From an uncultured Mailhella sp. (lineage in GTDB: Bacteria; Desulfobacterota; Desulfovibrionia; Desulfovibrionales; Desulfovibrionaceae), in NCBI RefSeq assembly GCF_963931295.1, contig NZ_OZ007001.1, positions 1,240,001 through 1,304,000 of the forward strand: a stretch of 64,000 nt of DNA, given 5' to 3'. This document shows positions 17,815 to 31,015 of this stretch, one piece after another. Both the position numbers and the translations under genes were made by a program. The notes beneath the pieces are model-generated. The model made no database searches. It was given only the letters and a program-made list of their open reading frames with translations, and was not told the origin of the DNA. Numbering within the stretch: the stretch's first letter is position 1; every line of letters starts with the position of its first letter.

Positions 17815-19035
17815 ATGTCCGCAAAAGCCGCCGACTTCTCGCTTATTCTCAAACTTCTGGCCGGCATCGTGATAGGCTCCCTCATAGGCACCTACCTCGG
17901 CAACAACACGCAAAGCCCCCTGCATCACATCATGGATGCCGTGGTCTCCCTGCGCTACATCTTCGGTCAGATCATCTTCTTCCTGGTGCCGCTCGTCATC
18001 GTGGGCTTCATCACTCCGGCCATCGTCCGCCTCGGCCAGAACGCCAGCAAAATTCTGTTCACCGCCGTGGCCATCGCCTACATCTCCTCCATCGGCGCGG
18101 CCTTCTTCTCCACCGTTTCCGGCTACATCATCATTCCCCATCTTTCCATCGCCACCTCCACGGAAACGCTGCGCAAGCTCCCCGAAATCGTGTTCCAGCT
18201 CGACATTCCCCCGCTCTTCAGCGTCATGAGCGCCCTTGTCCTCGCCCTCTTCTTCGGCGTGGCCATCACCTGGACCAAATCGGAAAACCTGGCCCGCATC
18301 TTCGCCGAACTCGAACGCGTCATGAGCTCCCTCGTGGTGCGCATCATGATTCCCATCCTGCCCTTCTTCGTGGGCATGTCCTTCCTCGGCCTCGCCTATG
18401 AAGGTTCGCTCAGCCTGCATCTGCCGGTGTTCATCTCCATGGTGCTCATCGTCATCGTGGGGCACTTCATCTGGCTTGCCGTGCTCTACGGCATCGGCGG
18501 CGCGCTCTCCGGCCGCAATCCCTGGGAGGTGTTCCGCTACTACACTCCCGCCTATCTCACCGCCGTGGGCACCATGTCCAGCGCCGCCACCCTGCCCGTG
18601 GCCCTCGAATGCGCCCGCAAGTCCCGCGTGCTCAGCAAGAACCTCGTGGAATTCATGATTCCCCTCGGCTCAACCGTGCATCTGTGCGGCTCCGTGCTCA
18701 CCGAAACCTTCTTCTGCATGACCCTGCATCTCATGCTCTACGGCACGCTGCCGAGCGTCGGCGTCATGATTCTCTTCTGCCTGCTGCTCGGCATCTTCGC
18801 CGTGGGCGCTCCGGGCGTGCCCGGCGGCACCGTGGTGGCCTCCCTCGGCATCGTGACCGGCGTGCTCGGCTTCGATCAGAACGGCGTGGCCCTGCTCATC
18901 GCCATCTTCGCCCTGCAGGACAGCTTCGGCACGGCCTGCAACATCACGGGCGACGGCGCGCTCACGCTCATGCTCGAAGGCATCTTCAACCGCAACGAAC
19001 AGCTCGGCGAACTCCAGCACAAGAACGAGGCGTAA
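17815..19035 (+). CDS. Dicarboxylate/amino acid:cation symporter (DAACS family)
   Basis: A 406-residue inner-membrane transporter. It has about eight hydrophobic segments, the serine-rich hairpin region as GTMSSAATLPVALECA (residues about 244-259), the IPLGSTVHLCG motif, and the GAPGVPGGTVVASLGI and DSFGTACNITGDGA segments of the GltP/DctA family. GGAGG lies 8 nt before the ATG. It is followed after 2 bp by a cysteine desulfidase-like gene, so the substrate may be an amino acid such as cysteine or serine, though C4-dicarboxylates are equally usual for the family. The IS just upstream may have replaced its promoter. Confidence 0.87.
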   Translation: MSAKAADFSLILKLLAGIVIGSLIGTYLGNNTQSPLHHIMDAVVSLRYIFGQIIFFLVPLVIVGFITPAIVRLGQNASKILFTAVAIAYISSIGAAFFSTVSGYIIIPHLSIATSTETLRKLPEIVFQLDIPPLFSVMSALVLALFFGVAITWTKSENLARIFAELERVMSSLVVRIMIPILPFFVGMSFLGLAYEGSLSLHLPVFISMVLIVIVGHFIWLAVLYGIGGALSGRNPWEVFRYYTPAYLTAVGTMSSAATLPVALECARKSRVLSKNLVEFMIPLGSTVHLCGSVLTETFFCMTLHLMLYGTLPSVGVMILFCLLLGIFAVGAPGVPGGTVVASLGIVTGVLGFDQNGVALLIAIFALQDSFGTACNITGDGALTLMLEGIFNRNEQLGELQHKNEA

Positions 19036-19037
19036 CC

Positions 19038-20327
19038 ATGAGCATGAACGAACAGGAACGCTCCGTCTTTCTTTCTCTGCTGCACAAGGAAGTCGTGCCC
19101 GCGCTCGGCTGCACGGAGCCCATCGCCGTGGCCCTGTGCTCGGCCCGCGCGGCCGAGGAACTCGGCAGGACGCCAGAACGCATGGACGTGGCCGTGAGCG
19201 CCAATCTTCTCAAGAACGGCATGGGCGTCATGGTGCCCGGCACGGGCGAAATGGGTCTCGGCGTGGCCGCGGCCGCAGGCGCGCTCGGCGGCAAGAGCGC
19301 CCTCGGGCTGGAATGCCTGAAGGATCTCAACGAAGCCACGGCGCAGGCCGCGCGCGACATGCTTGCCAAAGACGCCGTGCGTCTGCACCTGGCCGACAAC
19401 GATCAGCTTCTCTACTGTCTGGTCACTGTGCATGCCGGAAACGAAAGCGCCGCCGCGGAACTTGCGGGCAGCCACGACAACATCACCCGCGTGTGGAAAA
19501 ACGGCGAACTCGTCCTTGAAAAGAAGCAGGAGAGCGCCGACGCCGAAAACGCAGACGAGCCCTGGCCGCTCACGCTGGCCAAAATCTACGAATTTGCAGT
19601 CACGGCCCCGCTTGAGGAAATCAGCTTCATTCTGGAAGCCGCGCGCATGAACCGCCGCGTGGCCGAAGAAGGACTCCGGCAGCAGTACGGCCTCGGCGTG
19701 GGCAAGATGATGGACATGCAGATCCGCAATCACATGCTCGCCGACGATCTGCCCACCTTCGCCACCAAGCTTACGGCCGCCGCGGCCGACGCGCGCATGG
19801 CAGGCGTGATGATGCCCGTCATGAGCAATTCCGGCAGCGGCAATCAGGGCATCACCTGCACCATGCCCGTGGTGGCCTGCGCCATCCGCACCCAGGCCGA
19901 CGACGAAAAGCTCGCCCGCGCCCTCATGGTGAGTCATCTTACCTCCATCCACATCAAGCATCACCTCGGCCGCCTTTCCGCCCACTGCGGGGCCATGGTG
20001 GCGGGAACGGCCTCGGCCTGCGGCATCGCCCTGCTGCTCGGCGGCGGTCTCAAGGACATGGAACGCACCGTGCGCAACATGGTGGGCAACGTTTCGGGCA
20101 TGATCTGCGACGGAGCAAAAAGCAGCTGCGCCCTCAAGGTGGCCACGGCCGTGGGCGCGGGCATTCAGGCCGTGCTGCTTGCCCTCAACGGCACCGTGGT
20201 GCCCGGCAACGAAGGCATCGTGGACGACGACATCGAAGCCTGCATCGCCAATCTCGGACGCCTCGGCTCCAAAGGCATGAAGGAAGCCGACAAGGTCATT
20301 CTCGACATCATGCTGCACAAGTCCTGA
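19038..20327 (+). CDS. cyuA: L-cysteine desulfidase/serine dehydratase-alpha-like protein (UPF0597, CyuA/YhaM family)
   Basis: A 429-residue protein of the UPF0597 family. It has the family start VVPALGCTEPIAVALC, the MMPVMSNSGSGNQGI motif and C-terminal Cys-containing segments SAHCGAMVAGTASACG and GMICDGAKSSCALK. In characterised members these cysteines hold an iron-sulfur cluster. The known reaction is L-cysteine to pyruvate, ammonia and hydrogen sulfide; serine dehydratase activity is an alternative. The start at 19038 has GAGG 7 nt upstream and follows the symporter stop by 2 bp, making a transport-degradation pair. This would give a sulfide-producing gut bacterium a cysteine-use route. 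Confidence 0.85.
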   Translation: MSMNEQERSVFLSLLHKEVVPALGCTEPIAVALCSARAAEELGRTPERMDVAVSANLLKNGMGVMVPGTGEMGLGVAAAAGALGGKSALGLECLKDLNEATAQAARDMLAKDAVRLHLADNDQLLYCLVTVHAGNESAAAELAGSHDNITRVWKNGELVLEKKQESADAENADEPWPLTLAKIYEFAVTAPLEEISFILEAARMNRRVAEEGLRQQYGLGVGKMMDMQIRNHMLADDLPTFATKLTAAAADARMAGVMMPVMSNSGSGNQGITCTMPVVACAIRTQADDEKLARALMVSHLTSIHIKHHLGRLSAHCGAMVAGTASACGIALLLGGGLKDMERTVRNMVGNVSGMICDGAKSSCALKVATAVGAGIQAVLLALNGTVVPGNEGIVDDDIEACIANLGRLGSKGMKEADKVILDIMLHKS

Positions 20328-20348
20328 TACCGGACAGACAGACGCAAA

Positions 20349-20381
20349 ACAGACGGGGCCCGGAGTTCCGTCTGTTTTTTT
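20349..20381 (+). terminator. Terminator of the symporter-desulfidase operon
   Basis: ACAGACGG pairs with CCGTCTGT across an 11-nt loop and is followed by seven T residues, 21 bp after the desulfidase stop. Confidence 0.9.
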
Positions 20382-21049
20382 ATGCAGAACTCCGCCCTGC
20401 GCTTCTCCCGCCGCCGGAATTGTTTCTTTGCCGTCCCGGAGTCTGCCGACGCCGGACATCGCGCGCAGTCCGCAAAACGAAGGCGTTCTGCGCCGGGAAT
20501 CGACCGAGCTTGTCACAAATCGAGGCGTCTCAGCTCTGCGGATCGCCCGCGCAAACGCAGAGCGAGACATCCCAGCTTCGAGAATTGTCTGTGCAGAGGG
20601 CAGACGGGGCCGATTGCGAATCGCTTTCAGGTCGCAGACGGCGGAGCATCTCCGCGACGAAGATCACTCGTGCAGTCCAAAAGCGAGATGAGTCTCAAAT
20701 CCGAGGCTCTTTCACTCAGAACGCAGACCGGAAGTTTTTCAGCGCCGAAGAGCTTCCGAACAGAGCGCAGGCCGAAGGCTTTCCTGGGCAAAGATCATTT
20801 GTTCAGGCGTCAGAAACAAAGAGAGTAGCCGAACGATGCTCACCCGCGCAAACCGCAGAAGGAAGGGCGTTTCTTCCACGAGATCGTCGAGATCGTCCGC
20901 TCAGTCCGTGCAGACTGCGGTGCATTCCAACGTCTAAAATTTTCCGGTCACACAGCCGACGCGCATTCCGCGTCAGGGCATCCGCGGGAAACGACAGGCC
21001 TATTTCAGAGAAATCTTATGTCCTGCCCAGAGGTCTGCCTTCTTTCTTC
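20382..21049. other. Gene-poor stretch upstream of leuC
   Basis: About 670 bases hold long but unconvincing reading frames in two frames, rich in Arg and Ser, without domains or ribosome sites. Many imperfect short words such as CGCAGA recur. It may be a decayed gene or a long regulatory region; I see no RNA I can name. Confidence 0.45.
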
Positions 21050-21078
21050 TGGACAAGCACAAACCGCTATTTTATCGT
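21050..21078 (+). promoter_or_regulatory. Candidate promoter of leuCDB
   Basis: TGGACA, 17 bp, TATCGT lies about 70 bp before the leuC start in an AT-rich patch. Confidence 0.4.
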
Positions 21079-21150
21079 GAAAGGACTTTTTGCTGCTGCC
21101 CCGACAAACGGGAACAATGCACATTCTCATTTCTACAAGGATATATCCCT

Positions 21151-22431
21151 ATGGGCATGACCGTAACTCAGAAAATACTGGCCGCGCACGCCGGACTCGA
21201 AAGCGTGACCGCGGGCCAGCTCATTGAAGCGAAGCTCGACGTGGTCATGGGCAACGACATCACCATAGCGCTGGCCGTTCCCGAATTCCGCAAGGCCGGA
21301 GCCGACAAGGTCTTCGACAAGGACAAGGTTGTGGTGGTTCTCGACCACTTCGCTCCCAACAAGGACATCAAGGCCGCCATGCAGTGCAAGGTCTGCCGCG
21401 AATTCGCCCGCGAAAACGAACTCACCCACTTCTTCGACGTGGGCCGCATGGGCATAGAACACGCCCTGCTCCCCGAACAGGGCATCGTGGCTCCCGGCGA
21501 AGTCATCATCGGCGGCGACTCCCACACCTGCACCTACGGCGCGCTCGGCGCGTTCTCCACGGGCGTGGGCAGCACCGATCTCGCCATGGGCATGGCCACG
21601 GGCGAAAACTGGTTCAAGGTTCCCGCGGCCATCCGTTTCAACCTTACGGGCAAGCCCGGCAAGTGGGTCTGCGGCAAGGACGTCATGCTGCACGTCATCG
21701 GCCTCATCGGCGTGGACGGCGCGCTCTACCGCTCCATGGAATTTTCCGGCAGCGGCGTGGCCAACCTCTCCATGGACGACCGCTTCTCCATGACCAACAT
21801 GGCCATTGAAGCCGGAGCCAAAAACGCCACCTTCCCCGTGGACGACGTGTGCCGCGCCTACCTCGAAAAGCACTGCAAAAAGAGCTGGACCGCCTACGAG
21901 GCCGACCCCGACGCCGAATACGAAAAGACCATCGACATCGATCTTTCCGCCATCCGTCCCACGGTGGCCTTCCCGCATCTGCCCTCCAACACCCGCACCA
22001 TCGACGAAGTGGGCGACGTGGAACTCGATCAGGTGTTCATCGGCTCCTGCACCAACGGCCGCATGGAAGACATGGCCATGGCCGCAAGCATTCTCAAGGG
22101 CCACAGGATCAGCGACAGGCTGCGCGTCATCGTTATTCCGGCAACGCCCTCCATCTACATGGAATGCATGGAAAAAGGATACATCCGCACCTTCATGGAA
22201 GCCGGATGCGCCGTGAGCACCCCCACCTGCGGCGCATGCCTCGGCGGCCACATGGGCATTCTCGCCGCGGGCGAAAAATGCCTTTCCACCACCAACCGCA
22301 ACTTCGTGGGCCGCATGGGCCATGTGGAGTCGGAAGTGTATCTGTGCAGCCCGGCCGTGGCGGCCGCTTCGGCCATAGCGGGCCGCATCGTCAGCCCTGA
22401 AGCAATCATGGACAAGGAAGGTAACGACTGA
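21151..22431 (+). CDS. leuC: 3-isopropylmalate dehydratase large subunit
   Basis: A 426-residue aconitase-superfamily subunit of the shorter (LeuC2/HacA-like) type. It has [32 protein letters not shown] with the first cluster Cys, [12 protein letters not shown], and [14 protein letters not shown] with the other cluster Cys. It binds a [4Fe-4S] cluster and isomerises 2- to 3-isopropylmalate in leucine synthesis, together with LeuD. AAGGA lies 9 nt before the ATG at 21151. The stop overlaps leuD by one base (TGATG). Homoaconitase-like activity is an alternative, but leuD and leuB beside it support leucine synthesis. Confidence 0.95.
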   Translation: MGMTVTQKILAAHAGLESVTAGQLIEAKLDVVMGNDITIALAVPEFRKAGADKVFDKDKVVVVLDHFAPNKDIKAAMQCKVCREFARENELTHFFDVGRMGIEHALLPEQGIVAPGEVIIGGDSHTCTYGALGAFSTGVGSTDLAMGMATGENWFKVPAAIRFNLTGKPGKWVCGKDVMLHVIGLIGVDGALYRSMEFSGSGVANLSMDDRFSMTNMAIEAGAKNATFPVDDVCRAYLEKHCKKSWTAYEADPDAEYEKTIDIDLSAIRPTVAFPHLPSNTRTIDEVGDVELDQVFIGSCTNGRMEDMAMAASILKGHRISDRLRVIVIPATPSIYMECMEKGYIRTFMEAGCAVSTPTCGACLGGHMGILAAGEKCLSTTNRNFVGRMGHVESEVYLCSPAVAAASAIAGRIVSPEAIMDKEGND

Positions 22432-22943
22432 TGCAGAACGCGCACGGCAAAGCCTTTGTTTTCGGCGACGACGTCAATACCGACGTCATTCTCCCCGGCA
22501 AGTATCTCAATGTGACGGACCCGCAGGAACTTGCGTCCCACTGCATGGAATCGGAAGATCCTAACTTCGTGAAGAAGGCGCATCCCGGCGACATCATGGT
22601 GGCGCACAAGAACTTCGGCTGCGGCTCCTCCCGCGAGCACGCGCCGCTCTCCATCAAGTATCTGGGCATTTCCTGCGTCATCGCCTCCACCTTCGCGCGC
22701 ATCTTCTTCCGCAACGCCCTCAACATCGGCCTGCCCATTCTCGAATGCGACGAGGCGGCGAAAAACATTCACGACGGCGACACGGTGAGCGTCGATTTTG
22801 AAACCGGCGTCATCACCAACGAAACCACGGGCCGGACCTTCCAGGCCGAGCCCTTCCCGCCCTTCATGCAGAACCTCATCGCCTGCGGCGGTCTGGTGAA
22901 CTACTCGAAGGCCAAAATCGAAAAACTGCGCGCCTCGCGCTGA
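22431..22943 (+). CDS. leuD: 3-isopropylmalate dehydratase small subunit
   Basis: A 170-residue swivel-domain subunit with the [14 protein letters not shown] motif, [13 protein letters not shown] and the [15 protein letters not shown] stretch. It completes the active site of LeuC. It starts inside the leuC stop (TGATG) and is translationally coupled. The length is that of the archaeal-type/LeuD2 group, which fits the short LeuC. Confidence 0.95.
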   Translation: MQNAHGKAFVFGDDVNTDVILPGKYLNVTDPQELASHCMESEDPNFVKKAHPGDIMVAHKNFGCGSSREHAPLSIKYLGISCVIASTFARIFFRNALNIGLPILECDEAAKNIHDGDTVSVDFETGVITNETTGRTFQAEPFPPFMQNLIACGGLVNYSKAKIEKLRASR

Positions 22944-23059
22944 CCCTGCCCGTCCGCCCGCAGCGGACGGCAACCGCGCAGGCCGCACAGGTCTTTTTTC
23001 CACGAAAAGCGCCGGCGGCGCTTTCGCAACCTTTTTCTTCAGCCATAAAGGACAACGCC

Positions 23060-24133
23060 ATGGCAACGTATCACATTGCGGTCATTCCCGGCGACGGCAT
23101 CGGCCCGGAAATCGTGACCGAAGCCCTCAAGGTTCTTGAAAAGGTCGGACAGAAGTTCGGCCATGAATTCGTGTTCACGCATCTGCTCATGGGCGGCGCA
23201 GCCTACGACGCCGTGGGCACCTGCTTCCCCGCGGACACCGTGGAAGTGTGCAAAAAGAACGACGCCGTGCTGCTCGGCGCGGTGGGCGGCCCCAAGTGGG
23301 ACAATCTGCCCGGCCCAGAGCGCCCCGAAAAGGCCCTGCTCAAGATCCGCGAAGGCCTCGGCCTGTACGCCAACCTGCGCCTTGCCATCATGCACAAGGC
23401 CCTGAGCGGCGCCTGCCCCATCAAGCATGAGAACATCGGCGACAGCATGGATCTCGTCATCGTGCGCGAGCTTACCGGCGGCATCTACTTCGGCGAACAC
23501 GGCTGGCGCGAAGGCAAGTACGGTCAGGAAGCCTACGACGTGGAACGCTACAGCGAAATGGAAATCCGCCGCATCGCCAAGGTGGCCTTCAACGCGGCCA
23601 TGGCCCGCAAGAAGAACCTCGTAAGCGTGGACAAGTCCAACGTGCTGGAAACCTCGCGCCTGTGGCGTCGCGTGGTCAACGAAATGAGCGCCGACTACCC
23701 CGAAGTGACCGTTTCCCACATGTACGTGGACAACGCCGCCATGCAGCTCGTGTATCGTCCCGGTCAGTTCGACGTCCTTCTCACGTCCAACATGTTCGGC
23801 GACATCCTTTCCGATGAAGCCAGCATGATTACCGGCTCTCTCGGCATGCTGCCTTCCGCCAGCCTCGCCGACGGCTCCTTCGGCCTGTACGAGCCGAGCC
23901 ACGGCTCCGCTCCCGACATCGCGGGCAAGAACATCGCCAACCCGCTGGCCACCATCCTGTCCGTCTCCATGATGCTGCGCTACAGCTTCGGTCTGGAAAA
24001 GGAAGCCGCCGCCATCGACAACGCGGTCACCGCCGTGCTTGAAGCTGGCATCCGCACCTGCGACATCGCCGAACACGGCATCACCCCCGTTTCCACCACG
24101 GAAATGGGCAAGGCCGTCTGCGACAGAATCTAA
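23060..24133 (+). CDS. leuB: 3-isopropylmalate dehydrogenase
   Basis: A 357-residue NAD-dependent beta-decarboxylating dehydrogenase. It starts [14 protein letters not shown], and has [12 protein letters not shown], the substrate-binding [10 protein letters not shown], the metal-binding Asp region [19 protein letters not shown] and the NAD-binding [18 protein letters not shown]. It oxidises and decarboxylates 3-isopropylmalate to 2-oxoisocaproate in the cytoplasm. AAAGGA precedes the ATG. It closes the leuCDB operon; leuA is not in the window. Confidence 0.97.
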   Translation: MATYHIAVIPGDGIGPEIVTEALKVLEKVGQKFGHEFVFTHLLMGGAAYDAVGTCFPADTVEVCKKNDAVLLGAVGGPKWDNLPGPERPEKALLKIREGLGLYANLRLAIMHKALSGACPIKHENIGDSMDLVIVRELTGGIYFGEHGWREGKYGQEAYDVERYSEMEIRRIAKVAFNAAMARKKNLVSVDKSNVLETSRLWRRVVNEMSADYPEVTVSHMYVDNAAMQLVYRPGQFDVLLTSNMFGDILSDEASMITGSLGMLPSASLADGSFGLYEPSHGSAPDIAGKNIANPLATILSVSMMLRYSFGLEKEAAAIDNAVTAVLEAGIRTCDIAEHGITPVSTTEMGKAVCDRI

Positions 24134-24155
24134 GTTCCGGCAGTCACCGGAAGCT

Positions 24156-24190
24156 GCGGGGGAAGACCTGACGTCTTCTCCCGCTTTTTT
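24156..24190 (+). terminator. Terminator of leuCDB
   Basis: GCGGGGGAAGAC and GTCTTCTCCCGC pair with one mismatch over a 5-nt loop, followed by six T residues. Confidence 0.92.
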
Positions 24191-24286
24191 GTACCGAGAG
24201 CCTGAGCCGATCGTCTCCAAAGGCCCGCCGAAAGGACCTCCCTGCCGCCCTCTTCTCTCCAAGGACCGACAACGCATTTCGGCAAC

Positions 24287-24317
24287 AAAAAAAGCCGGAG
24301 CCTCAGCCCCGACTTTT
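24287..24317 (-). terminator. Terminator of the glycosyltransferase gene
   Basis: On the minus strand AGTCGGGGC-TGA-GGCTCCGGCT, with two G-T pairs, is followed by TTTTTTT. It lies about 30 bp after the minus-strand stop codon. Confidence 0.8.
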
Positions 24318-24347
24318 TCTGCCGTCAGACAACGCGCGCCAAAAGCA

Positions 24348-25331
24348 TCAGTCCGTCCACGGCGTCAGCGTTCCCTGCATGGTCTTGTCGAGCGTTTCAT
24401 AGACCTCACGCACGGGAATGTCCCGCACGTCGTCGTTCACTTTCGACACGGCGGAAAAGTTCAGCGGTCCGCGCGGCGTCCAGAGCGTTTCCGACCACGG
24501 ATAGGTGATGGACACCGTCGGCACCTTCACCGCTCCCGCGAGATGCTGCGGCGACGACGTACACGTGACGAAGGCGTCGCACGTTTTCAAAAATGCGGCC
24601 GTGTGCTGCAGCGACTTCTTGCCGATGAACTGATGCAGTCTGGGATGCTCCATGCCGCGGTAGGCCTCCAGCAGCGGCACGTCGCTTTCGCCCGCCACAA
24701 TCCACACGTCCACATCGGCGTTTTTGTCCAGAAGAACCTTTGTCAGCTCCACGAACTTTTCAATGGGCCAGCGCAGTCCGGTCTTCTTGATGTTGCCGAT
24801 GAATATGCCCACCCTGCGCAGACCCGCAACCGGCGGATACGTCTCCCGCACGGCCTTCTCCACCGCTTCCGGCACGGCAAAGCGGATGCTGATGTCGGGA
24901 TGCTCGTCGTGCGGGAGCTGAAACTCGGCCTCCAGTTCTCGCAGCATCACGCCGGAATAGTGCTCGCCGTCTTCCGGAGCGCCGCTCCACGGCGCGAGCC
25001 TGCCCTGATTCAGGGCGCCCTTTTTCCGACCCCGCGCCAGCGCGGAAAGCAGACAGAGCGTGCGCGAATGAGCATTGAAGTTCACCACCAGATCGTGCGG
25101 CTCCAGCAGATGCGGCAGAAGACGAAGCCACGAGGCTGCGGACTTCTTGTCGTAAATGAAAAGACGACTCACGTCGGGATTATCTTCCAGAGCCACGGCA
25201 CCGAGCGGACTGGCGATCACATCCAGCACGGCATCGGGATAAAGCTCGCGAAGGCGATGAATGACCGGCGTGCTGACCAGCATGTCGCCGATGCGGTCGC
25301 ATCTGATGCAGAGAATATGAAACTTTTTCAA
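24348..25331 (-). CDS. Glycosyltransferase family 9 (heptosyltransferase-like) protein
   Basis: A 327-residue GT-B enzyme. It opens with KKFHILCIRCDRIGDMLVSTPVI, the family-9 start, and has DLVVNFNAHSR and, in the C-terminal domain, GIFIGNIKKTGLRWPIEKF and FVTCTSSPQHLAGAVKVPTV. Family 9 includes LPS heptosyltransferases that use ADP-heptose, so a role in LPS core or glycan synthesis at the inner membrane is likely. The start is read as TTG at 25331 because CAGGAG lies 6-7 nt upstream and no ATG fits. It is alone in its direction, with no LPS cluster around it. Confidence 0.82.
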   Translation of the reverse strand: MKKFHILCIRCDRIGDMLVSTPVIHRLRELYPDAVLDVIASPLGAVALEDNPDVSRLFIYDKKSAASWLRLLPHLLEPHDLVVNFNAHSRTLCLLSALARGRKKGALNQGRLAPWSGAPEDGEHYSGVMLRELEAEFQLPHDEHPDISIRFAVPEAVEKAVRETYPPVAGLRRVGIFIGNIKKTGLRWPIEKFVELTKVLLDKNADVDVWIVAGESDVPLLEAYRGMEHPRLHQFIGKKSLQHTAAFLKTCDAFVTCTSSPQHLAGAVKVPTVSITYPWSETLWTPRGPLNFSAVSKVNDDVRDIPVREVYETLDKTMQGTLTPWTD

Positions 25332-25640
25332 CGAAACGCTCCTGTAACCGTTGTGTCCGCCGCAGCGCGCACGGCGCTTCCACGCTCCAAAAGGCGCTGC
25401 GAAGCCCTGATGCGCATGCCCGGCCCTCTTTTGCCCTGAAACGCGGCCAGAGCCCGCGGAAACGACCTTTCCGCCATGCCTGAAGGCCGCTGCGGCCGCT
25501 TTTGCAAGGCGGGAAGCAGTCACTTCCACTGTCCGCGAACAAACGGGGACTGTCAAGGCGGAAGCCGCTTTCTCCCCGGCTGAGCGCAAGAGAAGCATTT
25601 CATCCTGTTGCCGCCGCAACAATTCAGGAACATACTTTGA
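25332..25640. other. Intergenic region between glycosyltransferase and PLD genes
   Basis: About 310 bases of GC-rich sequence with no gene, RNA or clear promoter. Base composition shifts sharply to AT-rich at about 25640. Confidence 0.5.
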
Positions 25641-26456
25641 CTATTTTCTTATCTTGAGCGGGAAAATCCATTTTCCGTCACGTTGAAACGGTTCCCGGCA
25701 GATGACGACCTCGCCACAAAACATGTTGTCTTTAAAGAAAAATATCCGTCCAGATTTTCCGGTAAAAACATCATACAGCGCTTTGTTTCCATACCTCAGC
25801 GCCTGCACTCCCGGCCCTGTGTTCTGTCCCATATAATAAATGACGCCATCTCTTTCCTCGTTTGCATATTTACTTTTTGAAAAACTAAAAAGTACAATAT
25901 TTCCGCGAGTTGTTTGCTTGATTCCTCCTGGATGGTCGTCAATGAAGGCAAAATATTTTGTCAGCTCTTCCCTGCTGTACTTTTTTCCAACACGCAATCT
26001 GTTATTATGAACAGGCGCATCGTCAGAAAATGAATTGCACAATCTTAATGCTTCTTTTTCTACTTCATCATATAATTTGACATTTTCATTTCTTGAAACA
26101 TATATGGCCATTTCATCATTATTTGTCTGACTGTAATCATAAAGATTCATACTTCCTATTAATGCCGACTTTTCGGTAATAAAGCATTTTGCATGTAAAT
26201 TTTTTCTTTTAAAAATATTGGTTGCGATATCTTTATGTTCAAACTCCTCTCGATAAACTATGGTTATATTGACATTTGATTCTCTCTTTTTTTGAAGAAT
26301 GTCATATATCCGCAAACTCATTTTTATATATGGCGAGATAATGATGATCGATTTCTCCGCCTCTTCAAACATTCGTTCAAGGTAATACCCCATTGCCGCC
26401 GTGGTGATGAAAGAAGGACCTTGATGCTGTGAAGAAAACAAACGATCGATGAACAT
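25641..26456 (-). CDS. PLD-domain nuclease-like protein, probably acquired
   Basis: A 271-residue protein. An N-terminal phospholipase D-type domain has the HxK motif (NLHAKCFITEKSALIGSMNLYDYS, shown by NLHAKCFI and GSMN near residues 86-104). The C-terminal domain contains DGVIYYMGQNTGPG and ends IFPLKIRK, and resembles modules attached to restriction nucleases that read DNA. A single HxK motif suggests it works as a dimer, like BfiI-type nucleases; this is inference. The gene is far richer in AT than its neighbours and stands alone between core genes. GGGGAG lies 8 nt before the ATG. It may be an orphan defence nuclease. Confidence 0.65.
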   Translation of the reverse strand: MFIDRLFSSQHQGPSFITTAAMGYYLERMFEEAEKSIIIISPYIKMSLRIYDILQKKRESNVNITIVYREEFEHKDIATNIFKRKNLHAKCFITEKSALIGSMNLYDYSQTNNDEMAIYVSRNENVKLYDEVEKEALRLCNSFSDDAPVHNNRLRVGKKYSREELTKYFAFIDDHPGGIKQTTRGNIVLFSFSKSKYANEERDGVIYYMGQNTGPGVQALRYGNKALYDVFTGKSGRIFFFKDNMFCGEVVICREPFQRDGKWIFPLKIRK

Positions 26457-26568
26457 GACAATGACTCCCCGGGATTATAGTCATGTTTTATCCCCCTTGT
26501 CGAAAAGTGCAAGTCTCTTTCCTGCCGCCTCAACAGATCTCCATCTCGTATCAAAAACATTAAACGCC

Positions 26569-26613
26569 GAGGCCGACGCCCGCACTCCCGAAGGAGCCGC
26601 AGGCGTCGGCCTC
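26569..26613 (-). terminator. Terminator of rpoBC
   Basis: GAGGCCGACGCC and GGCGTCGGCCTC form a perfect 12-bp stem with an inner hairpin loop. A T-containing run (GTTTAATGTTTTTG) follows on the minus strand. Confidence 0.75.
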
Positions 26614-26651
26614 GTATTTCAGGCGCGGGGAGAAAATCTCCCCCGCTCTGT

Positions 26652-30860
<4,209 letters not shown>

Positions 30861-31015
30861 CTATATCTCCCTGGCAAGAGGGTTGGATTCATCTTTGCCT
30901 GAGCAGGAAAACGGAGCATCCGGTCTCCTGCGGAAAATATCCGCGCCGCACCGGCCCGAAAAGGCCGATGCGGCTCCCGGGGCGACCCGGGCGGATTCCG
31001 GGGCAGCGCCCCGTC

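Noticed and set aside
20420..21160. A 246-codon frame before leuC
   Set aside because: No ribosome site or domain, competing frames of equal quality, and it runs over the leuC promoter and ribosome site.
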